A model generated the notes under the pieces. The model saw only the letters and a program-made list of their open reading frames with translations, did not search any database and was not told the DNA's origin. From NCBI GenBank assembly GCA_016285345.1, contig JAEEQN010000014.1, positions 1 to 63,872 of the forward strand: a stretch of DNA of 63,872 nucleotides, written 5' to 3'. The translations under genes and the position numbers were made by a program. Shown here one piece after another: positions 1 to 9,082 of the stretch. Numbering within the stretch: the stretch's first letter is position 1; the number at the start of each line of letters is the position of its first letter. Source of the DNA: Victivallales bacterium. Its GTDB lineage: Bacteria > Verrucomicrobiota > Lentisphaeria > Victivallales > UBA1829.

Positions 1-1237
1 TGGCGCCGAGGAGCGACGGAGACAGGCGGGAGGTCACGAAGATGGAGGTCGGGCCGTCCGCGCCGCCGATGATGCCGATGGACGCGGCGTCCTTGATGTT
101 GAACGTGATGCCGGGGACGACGTTCAGGGCGAGCGCGCCGAGCAGAGCGCCGAAGATGCCGAACTGCGCGGCCGCGCCGAGGAGGGCCGTGCGCGGATTC
201 GCGAGCATCGGGCCGAAGTCGGTCATCGCGCCGACGCCCATGAAGATGAGGCACGGGAACACGCCGGACTCGATGCCGACCATGTAGATCATGCCCTGGA
301 GTCCGTCCGGGCCGCTGATGCCGGCGAGCGGGATGTTGGCGAGGAGCGCGCCGAAGCCGATCGGGAGGAGCAGGAGCGGTTCGAAGCCCTTGACGATGGC
401 GAGGTAGAGCAGGATGAGTGCGACGAACATCATGAGGAGGCGTCCGATGCCGAGGATCCAGGTCTTGCCGAAGTCGGAGGTCGTCTGGCGGTAGATGTCG
501 TAGATGCCGGTGCTGTGCCAGAGGTTGTTGATGGCGGTGCCGAAGCCCGGGAGGGACTTCGCCTGGCTGCCTTCGCGCACGGATTCGTTGTAGAGCATCG
601 AGGGCAGGAACTCGGCCACGACGTCGCCGGTTTCGAGGGAGGACGCGACCAGAAGGCCGTCCTTCACGTTTTCGACGGCCATGGAACGCGCGAGGATCAC
701 TTTGCCTTTGCTGCGGTTGACCGGCTTCACGATGAGGATTTCGCGTCCGTCGTGAAGGTCCTTGCCCTTCGCGAAGGAGACGGAGTACACGAGGCCGTAG
801 CCCTTGGCGGCGCGGGTCGCCTCGACCACGCTCTTCGCATTGTCAAGGACCAGTTTCGCGCCGGCTTCGTCGCCCGCGAGAAGCTTTTCGGTCGCGACGG
901 CCGCGGCATCGGCTTCGTACTTCGCCATCGTGGAGGCGTTGCCCCAGACGTAAACGAGGTAGACGTGGCCCGTGGCGGGGTCTTCGTACCAGTCGAAGCA
1001 TTCATCGGGTTCGGACATCTGGCTGTTGCGTTTGAGGCGGGGATTTCTGGCCTCAAGCTCGGACAGCTTCTTCGGGAACGCGGATTTCACAGGTTCGGCG
1101 GTCTTCGCCGCATCGGCGGCCGCCGCCTGAGCCTGCTGCGCGGCGGCCTGCTGCACGGCGATGGCGTCCTGGGCGGACAGCACGAGCCCGGCGGAGCAGA
1201 GGACCGCGAAGAGGATCGCAAGAATGAGATTACGCAT
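1..1237 (-). CDS. oadB: Na+-translocating decarboxylase beta subunit OadB, 3' end outside window
   Basis: Membrane subunit that couples decarboxylation of carboxybiotin to Na+ export. It is the last gene of an oadG-oadA-oadB operon and starts 3 nt after the oadA stop, with a GAGGAGA ribosome site inside the end of oadA. The frame is open for 412 codons to the window edge. Residues 1-22 form a signal peptide or anchor. Residues about 25-235 are a hydrophilic domain I do not recognise. The OadB core then starts: [38 protein letters not shown] and [10 protein letters not shown] are all family motifs, the last including the Na+-site Asp. OadB normally begins almost directly with the core, so the roughly 235-residue extension is unusual. 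Family identity is secure; the substrate (oxaloacetate, methylmalonyl-CoA or other) cannot be decided here. Confidence 0.93.
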   Translation of the reverse strand, partial: MRNLILAILFAVLCSAGLVLSAQDAIAVQQAAAQQAQAAAADAAKTAEPVKSAFPKKLSELEARNPRLKRNSQMSEPDECFDWYEDPATGHVYLVYVWGNASTMAKYEADAAAVATEKLLAGDEAGAKLVLDNAKSVVEATRAAKGYGLVYSVSFAKGKDLHDGREILIVKPVNRSKGKVILARSMAVENVKDGLLVASSLETGDVVAEFLPSMLYNESVREGSQAKSLPGFGTAINNLWHSTGIYDIYRQTTSDFGKTWILGIGRLLMMFVALILLYLAIVKGFEPLLLLPIGFGALLANIPLAGISGPDGLQGMIYMVGIESGVFPCLIFMGVGAMTDFGPMLANPRTALLGAAAQFGIFGALLGALALNVVPGITFNIKDAASIGIIGGADGPTSIFVTSRLSPSLLGA

Positions 1238-1240
1238 GGA

Positions 1241-3067
1241 TCACTTCTCCTCGACTTTGAAGAGGGCCTGACCGGAGGTGACGACGGCCTTCACGTCGAC
1301 GCAGATCTCGCGGATGACGCCGGCCTTGTCGGGCTTGATCTCGTTTTCCATCTTCATGGCTTCGACCACGGCGATCACGTCGCCGGCTTCGAATTCGTCG
1401 CCCTCGGAGACCAGGATCTTGGTCACGGTGCCGGGGAACGGGCTGTTGATGTCGACGGTGTTGCCGGAACCGGCGGACGGAGCGGCGGCCTTCTTGGCGC
1501 CGCCTTCGGTGACCTGGCCGGCGAGGTCGGCGGTGATCACGCCGCCTTCCTTGACCTGGACGTTGAAGGTCTTGCCTTCGACCGTGACGGTGTAGGCGGC
1601 CGGGACGTCGTTCTTCGCCTTCGGGGCGGCGTCGGCGGCGTAGCGGATGCCCATGGGCTTGTCGCCCTTCAGGAACGCGATGCCCTTGTCGCCGCAGGCG
1701 GCCGCGATGAAGATGTTCTCATCGGTGACGGGGAGGTTGTTCTGCTGGAGGAGTTCGGTGTTGTACTTCACGCCGAGCTTCGGATTGGCGTCGTTGATCT
1801 CGACGACGGACTTGGTGGTCGGCTCGAGCTGGAGCTGATCCTGCGCCCACTTCACGACCTGCGGATCGGGTTCGACCGGGGTCTTGCCGAAGTAGCCGAG
1901 GACCATCTTGCCGTAGCCGTTCGGATCGAGCTTCCAGGAGCCGTCGGCGTTCTTGCCCATCACGGCGTTGCGGAACGCCTGCTGGAAGTAGAACTGGGAG
2001 ACGGGGGTGACGGAGGTGCCGAAACCGCCGCGGGCGACGACCTCGCGCATCTCTTCGATGCAGGCGTCGTACTTGTCGAGGCAGTTGTTGTCGCGCATCA
2101 TCTGGGTGTTGGCCGTGAGCGCGCCGCCGGGCATCGGGCTGAAGATGATCTCGGGGGAGACCTGCATGGACTCGGGCGGCATGAAGTACTTGCTCAGGCA
2201 CTGCTTGAAGACCTTTTCGACCTTCAGGATCTTGTCCGGGTCGATGTCGAGCGTGTAGTCGGTGCCGCGCAGGCGGTGGTACATGGTGAGGATGTCGGTC
2301 TCGCAGGTGCCGCCGGAGAGCGGGGCCATGGCGAGGTCGATCACGTCCGCGCCGGCGGTGATGGCGGCCCAGTTGCAGGCGACGGCCATGCCGGCGGTGT
2401 CATGCGTGTGGAACTGGATTTCCTTCGCGCCGACGCCGTATTCCTTGTCGAGGATGGCGCGGGCGGCCTTGATCGTGTCGAACACGGTCTGCGGCGTGGA
2501 GGTGCCGGAGGCGTCCTTGAACGCGAGGCTGTCGAACGGGATGCCGGACTTGATGATCTCGTTCAGGCGGTCTTCGTAGAATTTCGGGGTGTGCGCATAG
2601 GGCTCGTTGAGTCCGGGAGCCAGGCCCATCATGGTGATGGTGATCTGGTGCTTCAGGCCGTTCGCGGCGATGGCGCGGCCGGAGACGTCGAGGTTGCGGA
2701 CGTCGTTCAGGGCGTCGAAGTTGCGGATCGTGGTGATGCCGTGCTTCTTGAACATCTTCGCGTGGAGCTGGATGATGTCGGTGGACTGGGAGGAGAGGCC
2801 GACCACGTTCACGCCGCGGGAGAGCGTCTGCAGGTTCACGTCCGGACCGACCGTGGCGCGCCACTTGTCCATCATCTCGAACGCGTCTTCCTGGCAGTAG
2901 AAATAGAGCGCCTGGAAACGGGCGCCGCCGCCGATTTCGATGTAGTTGATGCCGGCCTTCACCGCCGCGTCGAGGGCGGGCAGGAAGTCATCGGTTTTGA
3001 CACGGGCGCCGAGGCAGGACTGGAATCCGTCGCGGAAGGAGCAGTCCATGAATTTGATTTTTTTCAT
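1241..3067 (-). CDS. oadA: Oxaloacetate decarboxylase alpha subunit / carboxyltransferase with biotinyl domain
   Basis: Cytoplasmic carboxyltransferase subunit that moves CO2 from the 2-oxoacid to biotin. The TIM-barrel carboxyltransferase domain spans about residues 1-300: the metal-site motif DCSFRDGFQS at 8-17 (usually DTTLRDAHQS), KDASG with the carboxylated Lys, and HTHDTAG with metal His residues. A conserved carboxylase domain follows to about 460. A short Ala/Gly linker leads to a C-terminal biotinyl domain whose EAMKMEN motif places the biotinyl-lysine at K572. The 608-residue length is normal for OadA/PycB-type proteins. The gene lies 53 nt after oadG and is directly followed by oadB, so the three would be made from one transcript. 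Without a biotin carboxylase next to it, a decarboxylase sodium pump is favoured over pyruvate carboxylase. Confidence 0.93.
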   Translation of the reverse strand: MKKIKFMDCSFRDGFQSCLGARVKTDDFLPALDAAVKAGINYIEIGGGARFQALYFYCQEDAFEMMDKWRATVGPDVNLQTLSRGVNVVGLSSQSTDIIQLHAKMFKKHGITTIRNFDALNDVRNLDVSGRAIAANGLKHQITITMMGLAPGLNEPYAHTPKFYEDRLNEIIKSGIPFDSLAFKDASGTSTPQTVFDTIKAARAILDKEYGVGAKEIQFHTHDTAGMAVACNWAAITAGADVIDLAMAPLSGGTCETDILTMYHRLRGTDYTLDIDPDKILKVEKVFKQCLSKYFMPPESMQVSPEIIFSPMPGGALTANTQMMRDNNCLDKYDACIEEMREVVARGGFGTSVTPVSQFYFQQAFRNAVMGKNADGSWKLDPNGYGKMVLGYFGKTPVEPDPQVVKWAQDQLQLEPTTKSVVEINDANPKLGVKYNTELLQQNNLPVTDENIFIAAACGDKGIAFLKGDKPMGIRYAADAAPKAKNDVPAAYTVTVEGKTFNVQVKEGGVITADLAGQVTEGGAKKAAAPSAGSGNTVDINSPFPGTVTKILVSEGDEFEAGDVIAVVEAMKMENEIKPDKAGVIREICVDVKAVVTSGQALFKVEEK

Positions 3068-3120
3068 AAGAAGGGGTTGCCTTTATGGTTGTATATGTTA
3101 TTCTGTTTGATTTCTGCGGT

Positions 3121-3384
3121 TCATTTCCCTGCGCGGTACAGCTTGACGGCTTCGATCGCCGCCAGCGCGCGGACCCGGTCTTCGGGAGAAAGGGCTGCCT
3201 TCGCGCCGGACGCTTTTTTCTTTTTCGGCGCGGGTGCGACAGGTTCGAGGAAGTTCGAGAAGGGGGCCAGCGCCTTCGACATCACCTTCATGCATACGAT
3301 CATGATGGAGAGGAAGCAGAAGACCCAGAGCATTCCGAGGACCATGGCTTTCAAGCCATCGAAAATCAGACTGCCTAAGTTCAT
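3121..3384 (-). CDS. oadG: OadG-like gamma subunit of the decarboxylase sodium pump
   Basis: A protein of 87 residues with one transmembrane helix at about residues 8-35, followed by a Pro/Lys/Ala-rich linker (PAPKKKK) and a short basic C-terminal helix. This architecture matches OadG, the small subunit that tethers the soluble alpha subunit to the membrane beta subunit. It is the first gene of the operon, 75 nt downstream of a clear promoter. Sequence conservation of OadG is low, so the call rests on size, topology and position before oadA and oadB. Confidence 0.8.
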   Translation of the reverse strand: MNLGSLIFDGLKAMVLGMLWVFCFLSIMIVCMKVMSKALAPFSNFLEPVAPAPKKKKASGAKAALSPEDRVRALAAIEAVKLYRAGK

Positions 3385-3458
3385 TTAGGTGTTCTCCTGT
3401 TTGGGGTTTGGGTAGTTATGTTGAACGGTCGTGTTTTTCGATAAATTCTAAATCTTAT

Positions 3459-3487
3459 AATATACCACACAATCGCCCTTTTTTCAA
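3459..3487 (-). promoter_or_regulatory. Sigma70-type promoter of the oadGAB operon
   Basis: On the minus strand TTGAAA (3487-3482) is followed after 17 nt by TATATT (3464-3459). Optimal spacing and the same hexamers seen before many genes in this window support it. Confidence 0.75.
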
Positions 3488-3533
3488 ATCCGTTCCAAAG
3501 GAAAAACGCCTTTTTCCACCGAAAAATCGCGCG

Positions 3534-3569
3534 AAAAAAAAGGGCGGCCCGACCGAAACCGGACCGCCC
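3534..3569 (-). terminator. Rho-independent terminator after the serpin operon
   Basis: On the minus strand a GGGCGGTCC / GGGCCGCCC-type stem is followed directly by a run of eight or more T. It lies 65 nt past the serpin stop codon and 46 nt before the oad promoter. Confidence 0.85.
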
Positions 3570-3633
3570 GTGAAAAACAGGATTGTGTTTTGGATTGTTA
3601 TTTGCCCTGAGGTACAGCCGGGGCGAGCGAGTG

Positions 3634-5445
3634 TTACCGCCGCCCGAAGGTTCCGAAGCCGTCCTGCTGGGCCTCCACGCCGGGATCGTTGATGCGGCCG
3701 GCGAAGAGGATCAGGCCGGTCCGGCTGTCGCGGATCAGGACGAGGAACGGGCGGTCGGCGCGGAAGGTGTTGACCGGGGGCTGGTCCCGCGGAGCGGCGG
3801 CGCCTCCGAAAGCCATCGTGATCGCGGTGGCGGCAGCGGCCTTCGTGGATTCCTCGTCCATCTTCAGCGCGGTCTTGTGGATCACCTTGTCGATCCAGAT
3901 GTATTGCAGGAGCTCGGTCGGCTCCGCGATGCCGTGGAAATCCGCCTGCGTCATGGAAAACGGCGTTTTCATGCCGAGCGTGCCGAGCGCGTCGTTGAGG
4001 TCGTATCGGCAGGTCAGGTCGGTCACGGGGAGCCAGAGGAGCGTTTCGTATTCCGAGCGGTTCGTGAGCCAGGAATCAAGCCTGGTCCCGATCTTCGAGA
4101 CGATGTCCGCCATCGCGGCCTTCCCCTGGTCGAAGCCGGGGTTGATCGGCATGAGGGCGACGAGCTCGAAACGCGGATCCTCGTACGGCAGGACCACGGC
4201 GTGGACATTGTCCCTCGGGTCGGCGCAGTACCCGATGTCGAATCCCCTCCGGTGCATCATCTTGACCCGCTTTTCCCAGCCGTCGAAATTGTGGAACACC
4301 ATGGGACGGGTGTTTTCCTTCTCGAACGGCGTCTCCCATTTCGCCTCGAAATACAGCGTGTTCAGCAGGATCATGAACGTATTGGGCTTGATGTCGGAGG
4401 GCGAAAGGAGGTTCCGGATCATGTTCTTCGTGCGGTCCTCGACGTAGCCGTTGACCTTCGCGGCGAGGGCGTCCGGTTTGGAAAAATCCTCCTTGTAGAA
4501 CGTCCCGCCGTAGTACTCTTTGATCATGGAGACGAACGGCGGCAGGATGTCCTTTTCGAATTTCTGTTCGTACCAGACGGAGTTCGACACCAGGACCTCG
4601 GCCAGTTTGTTCACCGCGTATTCCTTCGAGACCTTGCTGAAGAACCTGCCGCAGGCCGCGGGATCGTCGGGCAGGCCCAGCGTCGTGCGGATCTCCTCGG
4701 CGGTCTTGTCCTTCGCGCCGCAGTAGACCAGCCCGAACGCGCTGTCGATGCTGTACGGGGAGACGAACGCGTTTGTGTTTTCGTCCTTTTCGCTGAGCAG
4801 GCGGAAGAGGTTGAAGCCCTTGCGGTTCAGGTTCGCGGCGATCTTCCGTTCGGCGGCGGTCGTCCCCGGCTGCACGACGGTGATCGAACGGATTTCGCCG
4901 TCGTCGGAGGCGTTCTGATTTGGCTGACGGCGGGAATTTCCGGCGCTCCTCGCGGTCTTCCCGGCCGGAGTCTCGTCCGGGGGGAGGTTGTCGTGCGGGA
5001 CCTGGTTCTTCACGGCGAGTTTGACGCGGAACGGCGCCGGCTTGGAATCCGCGTCGTCGGGCACGATCATCAGCGCGAAGAGGTTTTCACGCGGTATCAC
5101 GTAGGTGCGCCCCTCGGGGCCGCCTTCCTTCTCCAGGATGACCGCCTTCGCGAAATCCGGCGTGAAATCGAGCTCGAACGGCTTGTTCAGTTCGCTCCAC
5201 GTTTTCCCGTTGACGCTGAAATCCTCCTGCGGCCACTCGTATTTGTTCAGCGTGTCGAACTGGATCGTGTTTTCCTTGAAGAAGAACCGCCCGCCCAGGA
5301 CCGTTCCCTCGATCGTGAGCGTGATCTCCTGCGAGCCGTTCGTTTTCGCCCCAGACTGTGCCTGTACGAGAAAGGGCAGGGCGGTTGTGAGCAGAACGAA
5401 GCTCAGCGCGATCCCCCAGAGAGTTTTGAACCGGTTTGTTTTCAT
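3634..5445 (-). CDS. Exported serpin fused to an N-terminal beta-rich module
   Basis: A protein of 603 residues. Residues 1-29 form a signal peptide. Residues about 38-170 are a beta-rich module shared with the three upstream genes. A short linker leads to a serpin domain from about 205 to 590. Serpin hallmarks are SPYSIDSAFGL, NTLYFEAKWETPF, the hinge EESTKAAAATA (E531-A541) and the C-terminal FRADRPFLVLIRD. The Ala-rich hinge is the type needed for loop insertion, so an inhibitory serpin is expected. By register the scissile bond lies near MAFGGA, which would suit an elastase-like target, but this is inference. It is the last gene of a four-gene operon, 10 nt after its neighbour. Its first 473 bp are an almost exact copy of the start of that neighbour. 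Confidence 0.92.
   Translation of the reverse strand: MKTNRFKTLWGIALSFVLLTTALPFLVQAQSGAKTNGSQEITLTIEGTVLGGRFFFKENTIQFDTLNKYEWPQEDFSVNGKTWSELNKPFELDFTPDFAKAVILEKEGGPEGRTYVIPRENLFALMIVPDDADSKPAPFRVKLAVKNQVPHDNLPPDETPAGKTARSAGNSRRQPNQNASDDGEIRSITVVQPGTTAAERKIAANLNRKGFNLFRLLSEKDENTNAFVSPYSIDSAFGLVYCGAKDKTAEEIRTTLGLPDDPAACGRFFSKVSKEYAVNKLAEVLVSNSVWYEQKFEKDILPPFVSMIKEYYGGTFYKEDFSKPDALAAKVNGYVEDRTKNMIRNLLSPSDIKPNTFMILLNTLYFEAKWETPFEKENTRPMVFHNFDGWEKRVKMMHRRGFDIGYCADPRDNVHAVVLPYEDPRFELVALMPINPGFDQGKAAMADIVSKIGTRLDSWLTNRSEYETLLWLPVTDLTCRYDLNDALGTLGMKTPFSMTQADFHGIAEPTELLQYIWIDKVIHKTALKMDEESTKAAAATAITMAFGGAAAPRDQPPVNTFRADRPFLVLIRDSRTGLILFAGRINDPGVEAQQDGFGTFGRR
4973..5445. repeat. 473-bp direct repeat, copy 1
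   Basis: Copy 1 encodes residues 1-157 of the serpin fusion. It aligns without gaps to 6201-6673 at a constant offset of 1228 bp, with only scattered single-base differences. Confidence 0.9.
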
Positions 5446-5455
5446 AATCTGTCTC

Positions 5456-6673
5456 TTATCTTTTTCTGATGGATAGTTTGATCTTAACGGGTTCGTCCCG
5501 GAAGCCGTGATTATCGATGGAAATGTTTGTCTTTCCTCCGATCTCCGGAAGAATGTAGTATCGATAGAGTTCCGTTTCGATCAGTGTTTCCTGAATCGAC
5601 AGCGGATCCAATGACATCCCAAGATCAAACGGCACATACAGGTTCTTCCACGGTTTCCCGTTGATCTTCACCTGACGGGGAAATTTGCCCGTGTCATGCG
5701 TGGAGAGGTAGTTGTAGGTAATCTTGTTGTCCTGAATGTAAAACTCCGCCACATAATCTATGACTGCTTCGATCTCAATACTGACATGCGTCGCGGACAA
5801 ATCCTGAAATCTTGGAACCCCAAGACCGCCGCCGGCGCCGTTGACCGGGATCTCTTTCCCGTCCGTTGTTTCCTCCTGCATCATTTTCAAAAAGTTTCCC
5901 TCATTCACCCACTTCTGAATCTCTTTTTTCTGCTCGTCGTCAAAAGAACTCGGATTCCCCTGATATCTCATCATCAGGGTTCTCCTGCGGTTCTTTTCCT
6001 CGCTGTTCTGTTTCATCCGTTCCATTCTCGAATTGTACTCTCTCGGATAGATCCTCCCGAGGATCCGATCGTCTCCGGAACCGAGCTGAACAGGACGGGA
6101 AGACTCCTCGGAAGCCTTCTTCCGATATGCGGACGCGCCGCTGTCTCGAGTCGCTTGAGACGGTTTGACATTTTCCGCGTTTTTCCCCGCCTGCCGCGAT
6201 TCGTCCGGGGGGAGGTTGTCGTGCGGGACCTGGTTCTTCACGGCGAGTTTGACCCGGAACGGCGCCGGCTTGGAATCCGCGTCGTCGGGCACGATCATCA
6301 GCGCGAAGAGGTTTTCGCGCGGTATCACGTAGGTGCGCCCTTCGGGGCCGCCTTCCTTCTCCAGGATGACCGCCTTCGCGAAATCCGGCGTGAAATCAAG
6401 CTCGAACGGCTTGTTCAGTTCGCTCCACGTTTTCCCGTTGACGCTGAAGTCTTCCTGCGGCCACTCGTATTTGTTCAGCGTGTCGAACTGGATCGTGTTT
6501 TCCTTGAAGAAGAACCGCCCGCCCAGGACCGTTCCCTCGATCGTGAGCGTGATCTCCTGCGAGCCGTTCGATTTCGCTCCGGACTGTGCCTGTACGAGGA
6601 AGGGCAGGGCGGTCGTGAGCAGAACGAAGCTCAGCGCGATCCCCCAAAGAGTTTTGAACCGGTTTGTTTTCAT
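5456..6673 (-). CDS. Exported two-module protein of the serpin operon, function unknown
   Basis: A protein of 405 residues. The signal peptide and first module (residues 1-157) are nearly identical to those of the adjacent serpin fusion. A Lys/Glu-rich helical stretch follows at about 205-265 (RMKQNSEEKNRRR). A second copy of the module type lies at about 300-405, with the same plan: strand, KITYNYLSTHDTG, VKINGKPWKNLYVPFDLG, ETELYRYYILPE and a final KIKLSIRKR strand. The module signature across the operon is V-N/D-G-K-x-W-x-x-L-x-x-P-F-x-L-D. No catalytic motif is visible. It sits 12 nt after the upstream gene and 10 nt before the serpin gene, so all are probably expressed together and exported. 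Confidence 0.8.
   Translation of the reverse strand: MKTNRFKTLWGIALSFVLLTTALPFLVQAQSGAKSNGSQEITLTIEGTVLGGRFFFKENTIQFDTLNKYEWPQEDFSVNGKTWSELNKPFELDFTPDFAKAVILEKEGGPEGRTYVIPRENLFALMIVPDDADSKPAPFRVKLAVKNQVPHDNLPPDESRQAGKNAENVKPSQATRDSGASAYRKKASEESSRPVQLGSGDDRILGRIYPREYNSRMERMKQNSEEKNRRRTLMMRYQGNPSSFDDEQKKEIQKWVNEGNFLKMMQEETTDGKEIPVNGAGGGLGVPRFQDLSATHVSIEIEAVIDYVAEFYIQDNKITYNYLSTHDTGKFPRQVKINGKPWKNLYVPFDLGMSLDPLSIQETLIETELYRYYILPEIGGKTNISIDNHGFRDEPVKIKLSIRKR
6201..6673. repeat. 473-bp direct repeat, copy 2
   Basis: Copy 2 of the repeat at 4973-5445. It covers the signal peptide and first module of the 405-residue protein and ends at its start codon. The gapless identity points to a recent duplication or to gene conversion. 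Confidence 0.9.
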
Positions 6674-6685
6674 ATTGTTTCCCGC

Positions 6686-7531
6686 TTATCTGTTTTCGGA
6701 TTGTTGTATCGGGTTGTTGGTTGCGTTGTATCCGGACGGATCCATTTTACTTGTGGAAGAGTGCATCCGTTTCCAGATGACTTCCGTATGCGGCAGCTGA
6801 TTTTTCATGGCGAGTTTGATCCGGAACGGGACCAGGGCGACTGGAGAACTGAGCATTTTTTTCCGTCCTTCCCATGACGTTGCATCTTCGATGGAAAGAG
6901 AAAACTTTTTTGTATCATCAATGGAATACAAACGCGCGGCGCGCACCTCGTCGAGCTCCTTTTCCAGAATGACCGCCTTGGCGTAATCCGGTGTATAGTC
7001 AAGTTCAAACGGCTTTGTCAGGTCCTTCCACGGTTTGCCGTCGATCATGATGTCCTGCGGCAGGAGTGGGCCCCATGCGTTACGGTGAAAATATGTGATC
7101 TTGTTCCCCTCAAATGTAAACACGCCGTCATATACTTTTCCCTCCATGACAAGCGTGATCTCGGGAGCGGCGGAATCCTCGGATTCCGTTATATTCTCTC
7201 CTGTAGGGACGTTCCCGTTGTTTTGTGCCGTCGCGGGCGGAAATCCGAACATCGGGAATCCGGCAGTCGGGGGATTGACAAAATCAGGCGATATCGGAGG
7301 CGGATCGAGAGTGAGTCCTTTTCTCTTTATTCTTTTTTCCTGTTCGACCGGTTCTGCGGTCTTATCCGGAACGGTCAATTCCTCCGTTTCCAGTTCCGGG
7401 GAAACGAGCGTCTCCGTTTTCCGGGTGGACACGGACAGCGCGAGGACGGCAAGCGGAATCGCGGCGGCGAGCAGAATGAGGCACAGCGCCGCGCCCCAAA
7501 GATGCTTGAAACGTGTTGTTCCCGTATCCAT
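6686..7531 (-). CDS. Signal-anchored single-module paralogue of the serpin operon
   Basis: A protein of 281 residues with a hydrophobic N-terminal helix at about 11-33 (signal peptide or anchor). A Pro/Glu-rich region follows to about 120. One copy of the operon's beta-rich module lies at about 125-250 (EITLVMEGKVYDGVFTFEGN, MIDGKPWKDLTKPFELDYTP, PFRIKLAMKNQLPH). The Asn/Ser-rich tail has no recognised motif. It is more divergent from the other three copies than they are from each other. Gaps of 18 nt upstream and 12 nt downstream put it in the same operon. Function unknown; export is well supported. Confidence 0.8.
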   Translation of the reverse strand: MDTGTTRFKHLWGAALCLILLAAAIPLAVLALSVSTRKTETLVSPELETEELTVPDKTAEPVEQEKRIKRKGLTLDPPPISPDFVNPPTAGFPMFGFPPATAQNNGNVPTGENITESEDSAAPEITLVMEGKVYDGVFTFEGNKITYFHRNAWGPLLPQDIMIDGKPWKDLTKPFELDYTPDYAKAVILEKELDEVRAARLYSIDDTKKFSLSIEDATSWEGRKKMLSSPVALVPFRIKLAMKNQLPHTEVIWKRMHSSTSKMDPSGYNATNNPIQQSENR

Positions 7532-7549
7532 TTTCTCTGCCTCTTTTTT

Positions 7550-9082
7550 TTACTTCGTTTTCGCCGGTTCGGCCTTTTTCTTCAGAGTGAGCCGGATTCT
7601 GACGTGTTCCTCATCGCGCGGGCCGTGGTTGACGATCCCGAGGACGATCCTGTTTTTCTCCTGCGTGAGGTAATAGCGGTAGAATTCCGTTTCGACCTGC
7701 ATCGCGGCGACGCAATCGGGATCGACCTCGCCATCGAGGGTAAACGGCAGATGCAGGTTCCGCCATGCGCTTCCGTTGATCCTGACGCGGCCCGGGTATT
7801 TGCCGTCGTTGGGATACTGCTGGTCGCTGTAGACGATCTTGTCCCCCAGGAACGCGAAGACCGCGTTGCAGTTCACATCCGCCTCGACCGTGACGTCGAA
7901 CTGGTCCGGATCGGGATCGCGCGGCGAGGGGACCGCCGTCCGCGTGAGGTACGGCAGGTCCTTCCCGTCGGTCGAATAACTCCGGTCGCTCGACCACGCG
8001 AGCTGGTCCCTCTGGCGTTCCGCCCGCCAAATCTCCACTTCTTTGCGTTCGTCCGGGGAGAGCAGATCCTCGTCGGACATATACTCGCTGTCAAGCTCGC
8101 CCTTCCGGCTCTTTTCCCTGGCATCGTGCAGCATGGCGAGGATTCGCGCGGTGTAGTCGCGCGGGTATTTGCGAAGCGAGACCGAGGCGCGGAAGGTCGA
8201 GGCCGTGCCCTCTTTTTCGCCGATGACGGAGAGCTCGCCCACGGACAGCTTGTAGCGGTCGAAGATGGAATCGCCGTCCGGGACCGGGATGCACCGCCAG
8301 CCGATCGCGGCCGTCCCGGTGCGTTCCGTGAGCTTCCCCGTGGCGTAATCCGTCACGAAGTCCAGCTCGAACGGGACATGCGGGTCCTCCCACGGCTTCC
8401 CGTTGACCGTGACTTTGTCCGGCCAGGCGGGCTTGGCCGCGGAATCCGGCACGAATTCGATCCGGTCGGACTGGAGGCGGAATTTTCCTTTCCCGTCGAT
8501 CTCCCCGGTCAGGATCAGCGCGAAATGATCCTCGACCGCGGCGGACGATTTGTTCGGGTCCGCCTGACGGATCGCGGCGCTCTTCGTGGTCCCGCCCGAG
8601 ACCGGCGTTTCGTCCGGGGGCAGATCGTCGTGCGGGACCTGGTTTTTTACGGCGAGCTTGATGCGGAACGGCGTTTCCTCGGGATTCTGCTCGCGCGGGA
8701 CGATCATCAGCGCGAACATTTTTTCCCGCGGCATCACGTAGATGCGCCCGACGGGTCCGCCCTCTTTTTCGAGGATGACGGCCTTCCCGAAGTCCGGCGT
8801 GAAGTCGAGTTTGAACGGCTTGTTCAGCTCGCTCCATCTTTTCCCGTTGACGAGGACGTCCCCGGTCGGCCACTCGTATTTGTTCAGGGTATCGAACTGG
8901 ATCGCGTTTCCCTTGAAGAAAAACCGTCCGCCCCGGATCGCGCCTTCAAGCGTGAGCGTGATCTCTTTTGCGTCAGTGGAAGCCGACTTGTCCTGTGCCG
9001 GGGCGGCAAACGGGAGGAGGATCGTGAACAGGAGAAGGACCGGCGTCACGCCCCGAAGATATCGAAACCATTTGTTTTTCAT
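7550..9082 (-). CDS. Exported three-module protein, first gene of the serpin operon
   Basis: A protein of 510 residues from the start chosen here. An in-frame ATG 72 nt upstream would put 24 polar residues before the signal peptide, so the internal ATG at 9082 is preferred. A signal peptide spans 1-28. Module 1 (about 35-165) is close to those of the serpin and 405-residue proteins. Module 2 (about 190-320) contains VTVNGKPWEDPHVPFELDF. A charged helical linker follows. Module 3 (about 390-500) contains VRINGSAWRNLHLPFTLD, FYRYYLTQEK and a final RIRLTLKKK strand. Modules 1 and 3 match the two ends of the 405-residue paralogue, which looks like a shortened version. No enzyme motif is seen. Confidence 0.82.
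   Translation of the reverse strand: MKNKWFRYLRGVTPVLLLFTILLPFAAPAQDKSASTDAKEITLTLEGAIRGGRFFFKGNAIQFDTLNKYEWPTGDVLVNGKRWSELNKPFKLDFTPDFGKAVILEKEGGPVGRIYVMPREKMFALMIVPREQNPEETPFRIKLAVKNQVPHDDLPPDETPVSGGTTKSAAIRQADPNKSSAAVEDHFALILTGEIDGKGKFRLQSDRIEFVPDSAAKPAWPDKVTVNGKPWEDPHVPFELDFVTDYATGKLTERTGTAAIGWRCIPVPDGDSIFDRYKLSVGELSVIGEKEGTASTFRASVSLRKYPRDYTARILAMLHDAREKSRKGELDSEYMSDEDLLSPDERKEVEIWRAERQRDQLAWSSDRSYSTDGKDLPYLTRTAVPSPRDPDPDQFDVTVEADVNCNAVFAFLGDKIVYSDQQYPNDGKYPGRVRINGSAWRNLHLPFTLDGEVDPDCVAAMQVETEFYRYYLTQEKNRIVLGIVNHGPRDEEHVRIRLTLKKKAEPAKTK

Noticed and set aside
515-3388. A 957-codon open frame on the plus strand
   Set aside because: It is antisense to oadG, oadA and oadB, which have full family motifs. 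Its translation is repetitive in Val, Asp, His and Gly, as expected for the complement of GC-rich codons.
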